Positions 46,510 through 57,345 of a stretch of DNA of 64,000 nt are shown piece by piece (position 1 is the stretch's first letter; every line of letters begins with the position of its first letter). The stretch spans positions 2,046,001-2,110,000 of the forward strand of contig OY756140.1 of NCBI GenBank assembly GCA_963576785.1. The letters are read 5' to 3'. The stretch comes from Chlorophyllum brunneum. Taxonomy: Eukaryota; Basidiomycota; Agaricomycetes; Agaricales; Agaricaceae. The notes under the pieces were generated by a model, which was given only the letters and a program-made list of their open reading frames with translations, ran no database searches and had not been told where the DNA came from. Both the position numbers and the translations under genes were made by a program.

Positions 46510-49500
46510 ATGGATTTTTTCAGCGCCGTTGCCGATCCCTCCCAGCCCATCATCCACAACGACCGCCCTCTCGACAGTGTCAATGACTCGTTTGCTGAGG
46601 CCATTGCCTCCCGCTTCGGCTCCAGCGCTCTGCTCACCACCCGCCTCACCCCCGTCACTCTCGCCCCCCCAGCACTCCGTCTCCCCAGCTCCCCAATGGC
46701 CAACATGTCCCTCGCCCCACCCCCGACTCCTCGTTCTTCTGCTCCATCGGCGCTGCCAGGTGCATCTCAGGCCCCAATTCGATTCACAACAGTAACTACT
46801 GCAACACTTGGTCCCTGGACGGACGACCCAACAGCCCTCATCCTTGATATCCGACCCCATGCCGCCTATTCGACTGCCCGCGTTCCGCGCGCTGTTTCAT
46901 TGTCTGTGCCTTCAACACTCCTCAAGCGGCCATTGTTCTCTCTTCACCGGCTGGCGGATATGCTGCCTTCCGCCAACGCACGTGCTCGCTTCTCCTCATG
47001 GCGCTCCGCCTCGCGCATCCTCGTCTACGATGCCGATTCCTCTGCCATTCTAGAATCATCCAATATCTATGGCCTTCTTCGAAAATTTAAGAACGATGGC
47101 TTTCAGGGTGATCTCGCTTGGCTCAAAGGCGGCCTTCAGGCTGTTTGGCGCGAGAAGCGTGATATCATCGATGCTCGCCCACCCACTCCCGATGCCGAAA
47201 ACGACGACGACGACGATGACGAGAATAAATTGTCTCCAACTCAAACCCAGCCCAGTGTTCTACGGACGCGCCACCTTCCCATGGCTGCATTTTCATTCTC
47301 ATCCACCGTTGTATCTACCTCCCCTTCCCTCAACCCCAATAACCCGAAGCGTGGCCCACTATCCCGCGGAGCTACCTTCCCCAAGTTACCCACACCTTCT
47401 CATAATCAGCCGCAGCCCGCGTACAATCCCTTTTTTGATGCCGTCCGGCAGAACCTCGAGTTATCCCAGGGCATCACTGAACGCATCCCTCTGCGCCTGC
47501 CTCGGCGTGTTCGTCATCGCATCCATGATCTTCCCCTCCCCTGGCTTCGCGAGATCGTTCGACGTGCCGCCAAACTCACCCCTCGAAACCGTTCCGTGAT
47601 CGATTCATCGTCCTCGACTTCTGAGGAATCTGAAGATGACGAAAATATTACATCCGCGGACGTCGAGGAGGGCAAGGAGGCGCTCGCCATGCAGTTTTTC
47701 AAAGTCGAGGTAGCCGAGCAGCGTCGCCTCATGGGGATTATGGAGCATCATACCAAGGAGACAGCGATCGTCACTTCCGACACGGATTCCACTCCTGCTT
47801 CCAATTTTCCTTACAGTATCACTGCCGGCGTCGAGAAAGGCACAAAGAATAGGTAGGTCCCACGCATGCCTTCATAATTAAGGTTGCGCGGCTCATTCCT
47901 TGGTCATTTCAGGTACCGCCATATTTGGCCTTTTGAGCATGCCCGTGTAAAGTTGCATCAAAGTCGAGAAGCAGGGGATGATTATGTGAACGCCTCATAT
48001 GTCCAACCCCTCGGTACCAATAAGCGATATATTGCCACTCAAGGCCCCCTCCCCACTACGTTTACGGACTTTTGGACGTGAGTATCGCGGCCACTCCCTA
48101 TTTTCACATCCCGGATTCTGACAGATTGTCATCAGCCTCTGTTGGGAACAAAATGTCCACGTCATTGTCATGCTCACAAGGGAAGTTGAAAATTCCATGG
48201 TCAAGTGTGGCTCCTACTGGACGGATACCACATATGGTCCCCTTCGACTCCGACTAGTCTCTACGGCGGGCGCATCTCCTCCAGCCGAAGAACTTGGCTT
48301 GTTCCCTGCCCGACCTGCCCCTCAATATCACCTCACATCCCCTGTGTCTGGACGGATACCCCAGCAATGTCCTGTCAAATACTTCCCACGTCGTCATACC
48401 CCCAAAAACGAAACTATTCGTCGAGTTTTTGAACTGACACATACCCTCTATCCAAATGTTCCGCCTCGCAGAATCATCCATTTCCAGTATCTTGAATGGC
48501 CGGACATGAACGTTCCCGATGACCCTCGTGGCCTCTTGGAGCTCGTGAAGCAGGTGGATGACGCGATGAAAGCGACTCGGGATTCAGAAAACGCAAGTTC
48601 TGTTAATTCCGGCCTTGGAGCCAAGGACACTCCGACGCCAGCATCGACCGCGGAAATTGATGGGTCGACGGGCATTGCTAAACAGGCCATGGGCAACAAT
48701 CGCCCAGTGCTGCTCCACTGTAGTGCAGGTGTGGGGAGAACTGGTGGCTTCATTGCTGTCGATGCCGTGCTGGATGCGATTCGACGGGAAATGAGGAAGA
48801 AGTCGGAGCAGAGGCAGGAGGTAGGGCGAGATGAGAATGCTATGGAGGTTGATACGCCTTCAGGATCCACGTCTGTGCCCGACATAGTGTCTCCAGTAGC
48901 AGCAGAAAAAGATGATCCCATGTCAAACCAAGGACCATCTATGGAGACAGTTTCAATCACTATCACAGCAGGAAACGGTCATCGAGATTCACATCCAAGT
49001 CCGGAACTTATTGTCCATGTTCCAGTTATCCCGACACCCTCCTCCGATGGTACGGAGCCTGAGGCGTCGGGAAGCGAAAGGGAGAACCCTTCTTGCGACA
49101 AGTTACCTTCCGCTCTCGCGTTCACCACAAAGACGAGAGAATGGGCGGAGGATGTATCTCGTGCCGACGGTGTCGTCAGTTTTCCAGGGACAAATCAAGA
49201 ACAACGTCACTCAGGGTCCTTCGAGTCGGGATTAGATGCACTCCCATCATCTAACAACGCACAGCAACCGTCGGTACCTTCAGACGAATCAAGCTCATCA
49301 AGACATTCTCTCCTCGACCTCTCCTATACAGGTGCTAATGCCAACACGGACCCATCTGGTAGCTATTATCTCCCTCATTCTTCGTCCCTCGCCACCTCGA
49401 TATCAACAAGTGCCTCCACCCCTTCTTCCTCTCCCCCAAATTCTGAGCCACTTCTTCATTCCCTATCAAAGGATGCTGGTCCTGACAACTCCGCATCTCC

Positions 49501-51070
49501 TGCATTCTTGTCTGCCGATTGCATCCCGGCCAGATCTGTTTCCCAGCCACTTAATTCTTCGAGAACACACGCTGATCATGGTTTAGAGCCACATCCGGGA
49601 TTCAAAGCCGACCCTGGTGGAAATGAGATCCTGCCGCAGGCATCTCTAGGATGGTTAGGGGAACGTGTTCGTAGAAGATCACCTTCTCCTATGGCCCGAG
49701 CTATATCAGGGTCGAGGGATGCGGTGCCAATCTTGCCACAAAAACCCAGCCACACGACCGTACCCTCTTTCACCCTCCATGCTCCGCCATACACCGGCGG
49801 TATCTCCAGCGATGCGGAACCTCCATCGAGGTCGGTGTCGCCGTCAGCGGATGAGGGAAGTGTGGCAAGCCAAGTTTCTTCATACCATTCATATCTGAAG
49901 CATCATCACTATCAGCCTATACACGTCAAATCCTTGCCAATAAACATGGATAAGCCTGGTAAAGAGAAGGGTGTGCGGCTTTCGCGTGTTCCTGCTCTTG
50001 TGCCTGAACGACTTGGCTCACCTGTACAATTGCATACCGCACCAGTTCAGACGAACTCAGGTTGGGCCACCGCTGTCGATTACAAACAACCACGGCCGCT
50101 ACATGGAACGGTTACACCGCCAGACTTGAGTTCCTTCGAGGAACCAATATGCGAGGTCATCCAGGACATGAGGGAACAGAGGATGAGTTTGTGCCAGAGT
50201 CTGCGGCAGTATGTGTTTATACACGCTGCGATCCTTGAGGGGGCATTGATGATCGTGGATGAAGAAAAGGAGATAATGAAGGAGAAAGAGAGAGAGCATG
50301 TGGTAGAAATGGGGAGTCTGAAAATAGAACGGGAATGGGGGGAGAAGGTTGAGAGTTTAAGGGTGACACCTCAAGGGGCAGGAAGCGGTGGTACCGGCGG
50401 CTGTGAAGGAGGGGGGATGAAGGGGCTTCATGGTTTAAACGAGGGGGATTACAGAGCACCTGGTGTTTCTGCATCCAGCATTGGACGGTGGGGCGAGAAG
50501 AGAGGGTCCAGACGTTTTGTGGGTCGCTCGAATATGGCAACGATGACACCAACAGAGGTACCGCCGTCCAGACGTAAAGTTGACAGTATGGTTGAGAGCG
50601 AGAACGATGGTTATTTCGAAAGATTAACATTTCCGGGACCTGCGAGCTTGGGGATTGATGGGGAGAGCGTGGACGAAAATGCAATGGAGGCAGATGTTTT
50701 GTTGAGACCGAGAAACCCGGGAGGCCTTGTATTCCCGCCGGCATTCTCGTTGCAGCGACCCCGCCACCCTGGACTCGACGGCAGGCCCGGCAAGAGAAGC
50801 ACAAGTCCTGGGGATCACCTGAGGGGTGGGGCTAGTCCGCTTTCACTTGACGACGATGGTGGGTTGCTCAAAAGACCAAGTATCAAGAGAAAACAACCTA
50901 GCGGAGAATCTGGTGAGGCAGTAACGAGGAAGCGCGCACAGAACGAGAGTTCTTCCCGTGAAAGAGAGAGGGAAAGGGAAAGGGGATTGGAGAGGAGGTT
51001 GAGCAACAGTAGCCATTCACATTCCAGGGACGGCGCGCTTGACCTCTTGACCTCTGGACTTGTGGGGTGA
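46510..51070 (+). CDS. Rhodanese-like plus tyrosine phosphatase protein (Pyp/MAPK phosphatase type)
   Basis: The N-terminal half has a Cdc25-like rhodanese domain: ALILDIRPHAAYSTARVPRA, then SRILVYDADSSAILES and FQGDLAWLKGGLQAVW. The catalytic Cys loop is absent (VYDAD replaces it), so it is a docking domain as in fungal MAPK phosphatases. The phosphatase domain begins YRHIWPFEHARVKLHQSREA, with DDYVNASYVQPLGTNKRYIA, WPD motif YLEWPDMNVPDDPRGLLEL and signature HCSAGVGRTGGFIAVDAV (Cys codon 48719-48721). A Q-loop-like stretch QRMSLCQSLRQYVFIHAAIL lies about 480 residues further on, so a very large Ser/Pro-rich insertion interrupts the domain. Exons are 46510-47852, 47913-48077 and 48136-51070. 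It probably acts on stress or mating MAPKs, as Pyp1/Pyp2 do (inference). Confidence 0.88.
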
Positions 51071-51354
51071 ATCATGGCGGACATGGCGTGGCTGATTCGT
51101 GTTGTTCCTGTGAGGGTGCTGGTCTTCTGATGGACGGATGGACAGGGCGGGATTTATTATACTCGGTCATGGACTCGATGTTTTCCTCTTCGTATTAGCA
51201 GTCCTTGGACCCTAATTTCTGTGAACATAATATTTAATCTCCCCGTACCTGTTTATACACATGGGCCGATAGCCATCTCCTGCGAGGACGGATCAGCGCT
51301 GAGGGAGCTACTTAGCCACACTCTGGTGTATTGGACCGCCTTCTCTGGACGGTC
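51071..51354 (+). promoter_or_regulatory. Spacer before the WW-like protein gene
   Basis: This 284-bp region holds the 3' flank of the phosphatase gene and the promoter of the next. AATATTTAAT occurs near 51230 and is AT-rich. No gene was seen. Confidence 0.3.
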
Positions 51355-53094
51355 ATGACGGCTGGAAAGATGGAATGGGATCCACGACCGCTGCCCACCG
51401 GCTGGTCGCTGGGATATGATGAGGAGTGAGTGTTCGCTGGTGCTTGTATGGAGCTCTACTCACCTCTGCTGCCACGGCAGAAACCAGCGATGGTAAGAGT
51501 GTGTTCCCATCCGTTCAGGCTGGAGAGTTGACGCTGCGGAAGTTGCTACTTGCATTGCGGAACGACGCCGCCATCGATCTCCTACACCCATCCACTCGAC
51601 ACTGGCGTAGCTTGTCGCCCTCCACGTTCGTCTCGACCCCTCCCCAGCCCTCCACGTTCTCTGCCTCCTTACCAGCCATTCCCTCGCTCACCTTCCCCCT
51701 CGCAAAAAGCATTTGCACCCTCTAAACCGAATCCTCAACACACACCCAAGCTGAGCGTAGCGCAACAGCTGTATGCAAGCTCCTTTGCAAATCGCGGGCC
51801 TTCGATCCCTACCGTGCCTCCGCCCTCGCTTGAACCTCAATCACCTGTGCGGCCTTCATTCTACACAAACCAGGTTGCTCCATACGTCCCATCTTCACTC
51901 CCAGCCCTACGACCGGGATCACCTGCTTCTACCCTCTCATCTCTGTCCTCTATGAGTCCTCCGCTCATTTCTTCACCTGCATACAGCTCTTCCTTTGAAC
52001 CTCAGTCACCGCCGTATTCAGAGCGCTCATTTTCAGACGACCCTCCGCAGCCGAGTCCCCTCTTGGCCACCACATCGCATCTACGAGGTCATTCCGAATT
52101 GCTTACGCCGCAGAGATCAAGTCATGCAAATCGCAGCACGGCACACAGCACACCCCATCCAACGAGAACCTTATTCCCTTTGACCTACATTGACACTGAT
52201 AAAAATAAGCCTCGGGAGATTAGAACCCTAACAACGGCTGCAAAAGCACCCTTGGGTTCAGAGGTACCTGGAACGACTTCTACTGAGAACCCCACTGCAC
52301 CAGTTTCCTCACCGCCATCCCAATCTGGCGCGCAGCTGGCCTCAGTCCCCGTCTCGCCACCTCCTCATCATCATTATCAGCCTCATGCTCCGCAACACTT
52401 CCAGCAGCAGGCGTTTATGGCACCTGTCCGTCCGCAAAGCTATACCCAGTCCTCTCCACAGCTTCAGCCTCCACCCCCGCAATCCCCTCCGGCCGCTTCC
52501 TCTAGCGCTCAACCTCCAAAGCCAACCAAACCGGGAAAAAAGCAGTCCGGTTTCATGAGCAGCCTCGGGTCTTCGCTCGCAAGTTCACTAGGTCAAACGG
52601 CTACCCAAGCTGTCTTGTCTAGCGTGGGTGCCGAAGAGGAGGACGAGGGTGATGATAATGGAATTGTTGATTCTCTTGTCTCTGGGTTTGCAGCTTTGAC
52701 TGCCGGAGGCGGTGGTGGTGACACTGGAGATCCGGCTTCTACAGATTCAACGCCTCAGCCTGTAGCGGTGGAATGCACACCTCCGCCAGATCCAGGTGTT
52801 TATTACGCTCAAGATGCGGGTATAACCCCTCAGTCCTACTTGGCTGACATCCAGTATGCTTCATACGGCGTCGGGCTGCCAACTATCGAGTTCCACCATC
52901 ACTCGAACAATAGCGGTGGTGGTCATAATGTGAACATAAACCGCCCGCCGAACACTTGGAGCACTGGTTGTACATATCCGGGGCAGGCCAACCTTCCGAC
53001 TGGTGCTCAGCAACCGTATCTGCCACACCTACCTCCTCATACAGCGCCTTACCAGCCACAATCACCAGGCTGGAGCCCTTACTCACACCGTTGA
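51355..53094 (+). CDS. WW-like domain protein with long Pro/Ser/Gln-rich tail
   Basis: A divergent WW domain is split over introns. The first half MEWDPRPLPTGWSLGYDEE is in exon 1; after a small exon encoding ENQR, the second half reads CYLHCGTTPPSISYTHPLDT, like the fungal type ending ..RSIWTHP. Spliced with phase-2 introns (donor GTGAGT at about 51426, donor GTAAGA at about 51494) the frame is continuous. The rest is a low-complexity tail of Pro/Ser/Gln (PPSISY, PPPQSPPAASSSAQPPKPTK), with one helical segment KQSGFMSSLGSSLASSLGQT and GFAALTAGGG, and a His/Asn-rich end. WW domains bind Pro-rich ligands; the partner is unknown. Confidence 0.65.
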
Positions 53095-53434
53095 TACCAT
53101 ATTGTTTCGGATTCATACCATATATTGAAATCCCCCATGCTTTATGGGTCGTTTTTACATCACTGGATGGAACACCATATTCCTTGTGTATTGCGATAGT
53201 TGTTGTCTGACGTCTGCCATGTTGTATTATGATTAGGTTACGGGGTGAGACATGAAGCAGACTTTCTAAATCGTCGGAAACGGTCGATTGATAAGGATAC
53301 AAAGGTCGATGAAAGCGCTGTGTAGTAAATTACTAGGTGAGAACGTGCGCGTGTGTAGACCCGTAATAACCAAGTGGGTCGGATACAGGAAGTGTGGTGC
53401 TAACGCAGCAGAGTGTCACAACATATTATCAAAG
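53095..53434. other. Convergent 3' ends
   Basis: This 340-bp spacer lies between converging genes. Minus-strand and plus-strand open frames here are short and unrecognised. Confidence 0.35.
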
Positions 53435-54170
53435 TCATGAACCTACAGTGAAGGACTCTCCGCAACCACACGCGTCCTTGATATTAGGGTTCTTGAATGT
53501 GAATTGGGCACTATGGATAGTCGTCAGTCTCAACAACAGATAGGAAAGGAAAAAGTCTGACCTCAACGCGTCTTCCTTCCAGTCCATCTCACTCCCAATG
53601 ATCGAAAAGAGGGCCCTTGAATCTATGAGAACCCTAACGCCGTCCTGCTCTACAACCTCGTCGAATTTTCCGGGCTTGTCCACATAGTCGAGATGGTATG
53701 ACAGACCGGCGCATCCCTTGTTCCGCACGCCAATACGTATGAGTTGTGGAGTTGGACCGCTCAGAAGTGCACATAAACGTGAGACGGCGTTGGGCATCTA
53801 TGGAACATAACAGACCATTCGTTGAAGGACAGAATTGGGGAGCACTCACGATCGTTAAGGCGGCCTTGGTTGATCGCAATCTCGGCCTGGGTTTTTCCGC
53901 TTTCGGAGCTGGGGGTGGGCGGGCCGCAACCTGTGGGGAAGCAGCGTCGTTGGAGAGTGAAGTCCCCTCGGGAAGTACGGCCGGAGTGGTCTCCGGGAGT
54001 GGCGAAGGGGATGTCGGGACGGGATGCGGCTGCTGGTGGGGGGTGCGCAGGGCGGACATCATCGCGCGCCTGGTGAGCACGGCTGGCGGCTGCAGGAGTG
54101 GGTGGGCATGGGACAAGGGAAAGAGGCGGGCGGCGTGGCTGAGGCGGGTTAGGCGGTGTGTCGGGGACAT
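53435..54170 (-). CDS. ISA1: Mitochondrial A-type iron-sulfur assembly factor
   Basis: A-type proteins Isa1/Isa2 help build [4Fe-4S] clusters for mitochondrial enzymes such as aconitase and biotin/lipoate synthases. The conserved domain reads KAALTI-MPNAVSRLCALLSG, then LIRIGVRNKGCAGLSYHLDY and VVEQDGVRVLIDSRALFSII. After an intron it ends AQFTFKNPNIKDACGCGESF. The three ligand cysteines (GCAG and CGCGES) are present. The N-terminus from 54170 (MSPTHRLTRLSHAARLF) is rich in Arg and Ser, lacks acidic residues, and looks like a mitochondrial presequence. A long Pro-rich stretch follows. ISA1 is more likely than ISA2 by overall pattern, but I cannot prove it. NFU1, another late-acting factor, lies 5 kb away. 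Confidence 0.88.
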
Positions 54171-54272
54171 TCTGGTCAGTGGACGAGCCCGCTCAGCCAA
54201 CAGCCGGCTGACACAATCGTTGGCACGTGCTTCTACCCAATCACACACACTCAATAACACTATTCTAGCTAT

Positions 54273-56095
54273 CTACGTCTCCTGTACATAGTTCCCTGAT
54301 CCAACCGTCAGTATTCATTCACCACGAACACTGTGGAGAACATACCAGGGAATACACCCTCCTGTCCATTCAGCCGGCCAGTCCACCAGTCCTCTGAGCT
54401 TGTTGTTCTCTGCACCAACTCGATGCGATCACCCGCATTGAATGACAAATCCCCATCAGCCTGCAACAAGCTAGGTCACCAGCATCCAAACACCATGACC
54501 GGCGCATACCTGGGCAGTGAAATCATACAACGCAACGACATACTGAACAGCCGGCTTGGGTTTGGGCTTCGATTTGATTGGCGGCGGTGGCGGCGGTGCT
54601 CTCTTCGCCGCCGCCGCCGCCGCAGCAGCAGCAGCAGCAGCCGTTGATCCATTTATCGGTGGGGATGGAGTGTATGGGGGTGGTGCATGGCCCATAGAGG
54701 GAGACGAAGTAAGAGAAGGTGGCGGGGGAGGAGCTTTCTTGTATGCTGCCGCCGAGGAGAGCGATCGGCCCGGCGGAGGGGAGCGTAGGTTGGATGCAGA
54801 GCCCGCAGAGGAAGTAGACGGAGCTGCGGACGGCGCACGCTGCAAATTATTCTGAGATCTGGTGGACTGGACCAGCCTCGCTGTCCAGCATCGAACTATC
54901 AGAATATGTCCCAACAAGCTGGTGTGGACGCACAAACAGAGACAATCCTCGTCACAATATTCAGATTCTCAATGACATGCCAGGCGTCCGTTCGCCTCTC
55001 CTCGTACGACTGCTCAATCTGACTGCCAGGCATCGTGGTGATGTCGTATTTGGCAGTGTCTGCAAAGCTATTCATCTTCTCCAGAATCAGATAATAGATG
55101 TTCAGCCTGTAAGAAATAATGAAACGCAACAACGCATTCTAGAGAACATTTTACTGACTGCATATAGAAGAACGAATTAAAGAGCGGATCAATGAACTGA
55201 GTCGATAGTTGCATGAAGCGGGGAAGGTCCTGTTTCAAGGCTGTGTTGATATATTCATACTCGTTGGTCGCGATCTCAAAGTCTTGCTCGAGCTAATTAA
55301 ACATCAGCAACAGGAAGATCTTCGTTTTAATCGACCGTACCTTGAACAGATTCTTCTCGTCGCCCAGTGACTTTTCCTTCTTGTCTCGCAACTTGGTCAA
55401 CGAATTATTATACCGATCGTAGTCTACAAGCTGCGAATCATTAACACAACACGTCTGAAATGTGTACGATAACACACCCACCTTGTGCTCCCTCTTGGTC
55501 ATGGTCTTTCGAATCTGCTTCATGACCGTCTGCAGCTCCTTTGCAGGCCCGAGAATCCTACTCTCAATCAACTCGAGTTCAGGGGTAACGAGAGACTTCA
55601 TCTCCTCCATCGCAGCCTCGTGCTTTGGCACACTGCGGATGGTATGTTCGACGTCTGGGTTTTTGCCTATCAGGTCATACTCGCCAGCTATAGGTTGGAA
55701 GATTGTTGAAAAATGGGTGGCAAATCCGTGACCGTGTGTGAAGAGGGCTGAGAAGCGATGCAGGATTAGAATTTGTATTGCGATGCACTGTAATACGAAT
55801 GCGCACAGGTGACAGCCTCACAGAATGCCTTGGTCTCTTTGATCAGGCGTTCGGCTGCCGTCTCGAGGCTGGAGAAGTGTCGGTTATAATCGTCAAACTC
55901 AGTGTCCTTGGACTCTGGCAAAGGGCAGCGAGATGTCAGCTTAGACGAGACGCAGAGATTCAGGCTTCATCTCACTTTTGGACATTCCAATCTTGCTGGT
56001 GACCTGGAACGGGGTCCTGCGCGTCATCAGTATGGGGATCTGCGAGTGAGTGGTTGAACACGGTACCGGGCGAGAGCCTTTCCAATGCCCTTCAT
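54273..56095 (-). CDS. RVS167: BAR-SH3 endocytosis protein, Rvs167-type
   Basis: The BAR domain binds curved membrane; with Rvs161 it drives vesicle scission in actin-dependent endocytosis. The N-terminus MKGIGKALARTPFQVTSKIG, FDDYNRHFSSLETAAERLIK, RILGPAKELQTVMKQIRKTM, LVDYDRYNNSLTKLRDKKEK and PRFMQLSTQFIDPLFNSFFY fit this family. A linker of Pro-rich sequence contains an Ala run. The SH3 domain reads VVALYDFTAQADGDLSFNAG, SSEDWWTGRLNGQEGVFPG and ends GNYVQET. That last piece requires an intron starting at GTATGT after FPG; without it the tail would read MFSTVFVVNEY. The stop is at 54273-54275. The gene is divergent from SDO1 with 125 bp between starts. Confidence 0.92.
54606..54642. repeat. 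Trinucleotide repeat coding for poly-Ala in RVS167
   Basis: A GCC/GCA tract (read as minus-strand GCT/GGC codons) of about 13 codons encodes the Ala run between the BAR and SH3 domains. Such tracts change length easily and may vary between strains. Confidence 0.8.
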
Positions 56096-56220
56096 GGCGA
56101 GGTACAGAGGAGATGGGAGGATAGGCTGAGACAGAGACAGAGGACAGCCTGGGCGGCTTTCACACGCCGGATCAGCGGTAGCCTTACCAGGGTCAGCCGT
56201 GATCATCGCCACTCACCACC

Positions 56221-57283
56221 ATGCCTATCAACCAGCCCTCGAACCAGATAAAGTATGGCCTCTGCAATCTTCACGATTAGCCCACAGACTTAAGGTCCGC
56301 TCAGGCTCACAAACGTATCCATAGTTCGCCTCAAGAAAGGCGGCAAACGATTCGAGGTGAGTATATCCCCGTACTCATTCCCGAACATTCACCTGACTCT
56401 GGCAGATCGCCTGCTACAAAAACAAAGTCCAGGAGTGGCGAAACGGCGTGTAGGCACCCCAATCTTCTTCTCTCAGTCCAGACAGCATCCAATCTTTCTC
56501 TAGTGAAACGAACCTCGACGATGTTCTTCAGATCAGCAACGTATTCACAAATGTCTCAAAGGGCGAAGTTGCCAAGTCCAATGATTTGCAAAAAGCTTTT
56601 GGGACCACGAGCGTTGACAAGGTCGTCTCGGAGGTGAGCTTTCTATCCCTCCAATGGCCCAGCGAAACAAACGAGGTGGGCACAGATTCTAAAAAAGGGG
56701 GAGGTTCAAGTCGGCGAGAAAGAACGTGAACACGATCTCTCCTCACTTCGCAAAGAAATTGCTACGCTCGTTGCCGAAAAGTGTGTAGACCCCGCTACTC
56801 AAACGCCTTATCCTGTCGGGATGATAGAAAAAGCCATGGCTGAGGCGGGGTTCAGTGTCAAGCAAGGAAAGACAGCCAAGAGCCAGGTGTGTCGGATCCG
56901 TCGGCCTTGCCTGGGGCTCTTGCCCACTCAAATGCTCGCCTGCAGGTGTCGGAGTGCATCAGACTCCTTCAGTCCGAATCCAATCTTCCAATCCAACGCG
57001 CGCGCATGCGTGTTCGCGTAGTTGTGCCCACAACTGATGGCCAACGTCTCCGCGATGACATCATCAAGTCTGGTGAGAAGGTCGAGCATGAAGAGATGCA
57101 CGAGCAGGTTTGGGAAGTCGTACGTCCACTGTCTTCCCTGTGTAAAACGCAACCGCTGAGCCACGGTAGACAATGCTCATTGATCCAAGTGCATTCCGCA
57201 ATATCAACGAGCTCCTCCAGAAAGAATCCAAAAACCGTGGTCGGATTGAAACACTCACCTTTGCTGCGACAGCAAGCGGTTAG
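56221..57283 (+). CDS. SDO1: Ribosome maturation protein SBDS/Sdo1
   Basis: Sdo1 works with the GTPase Efl1 to release eIF6/Tif6 from pre-60S subunits in the cytoplasm. The sequence reads MPINQPSNQIKLTNVSIVRL, KKGGKRFEIACYKNKVQEWR, VFTNVSKGEVAKSNDLQKAF, VSEILKKGEVQVGEKEREHD, KCVDPATQTPYPVGMIEKAM and MRVRVVVPTTDGQRLRDDII, ending TLTFAATASG. All three domains of SBDS are present and the length of about 255 residues is normal. Exon 1 is short (56221-56252), with the first intron inside the Lys codon of NQIK. Six or seven introns are present. Confidence 0.95.
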
Positions 57284-57345
57284 ACATATGTACTTGCAAT
57301 CCTAGGTGTATTGTGTAGACCGACATTAGGCATACATGTTCTTGG

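Noticed and set aside
50217..50804. 195-codon minus-strand frame within the phosphatase gene
   Set aside because: It is the antisense shadow of the sense-strand disordered insert, with no recognisable content.
54653..54855. Gly/Ala-rich and Arg/His-rich frames around the Ala tract
   Set aside because: They are shadow frames of the Pro/Ala linker of RVS167.
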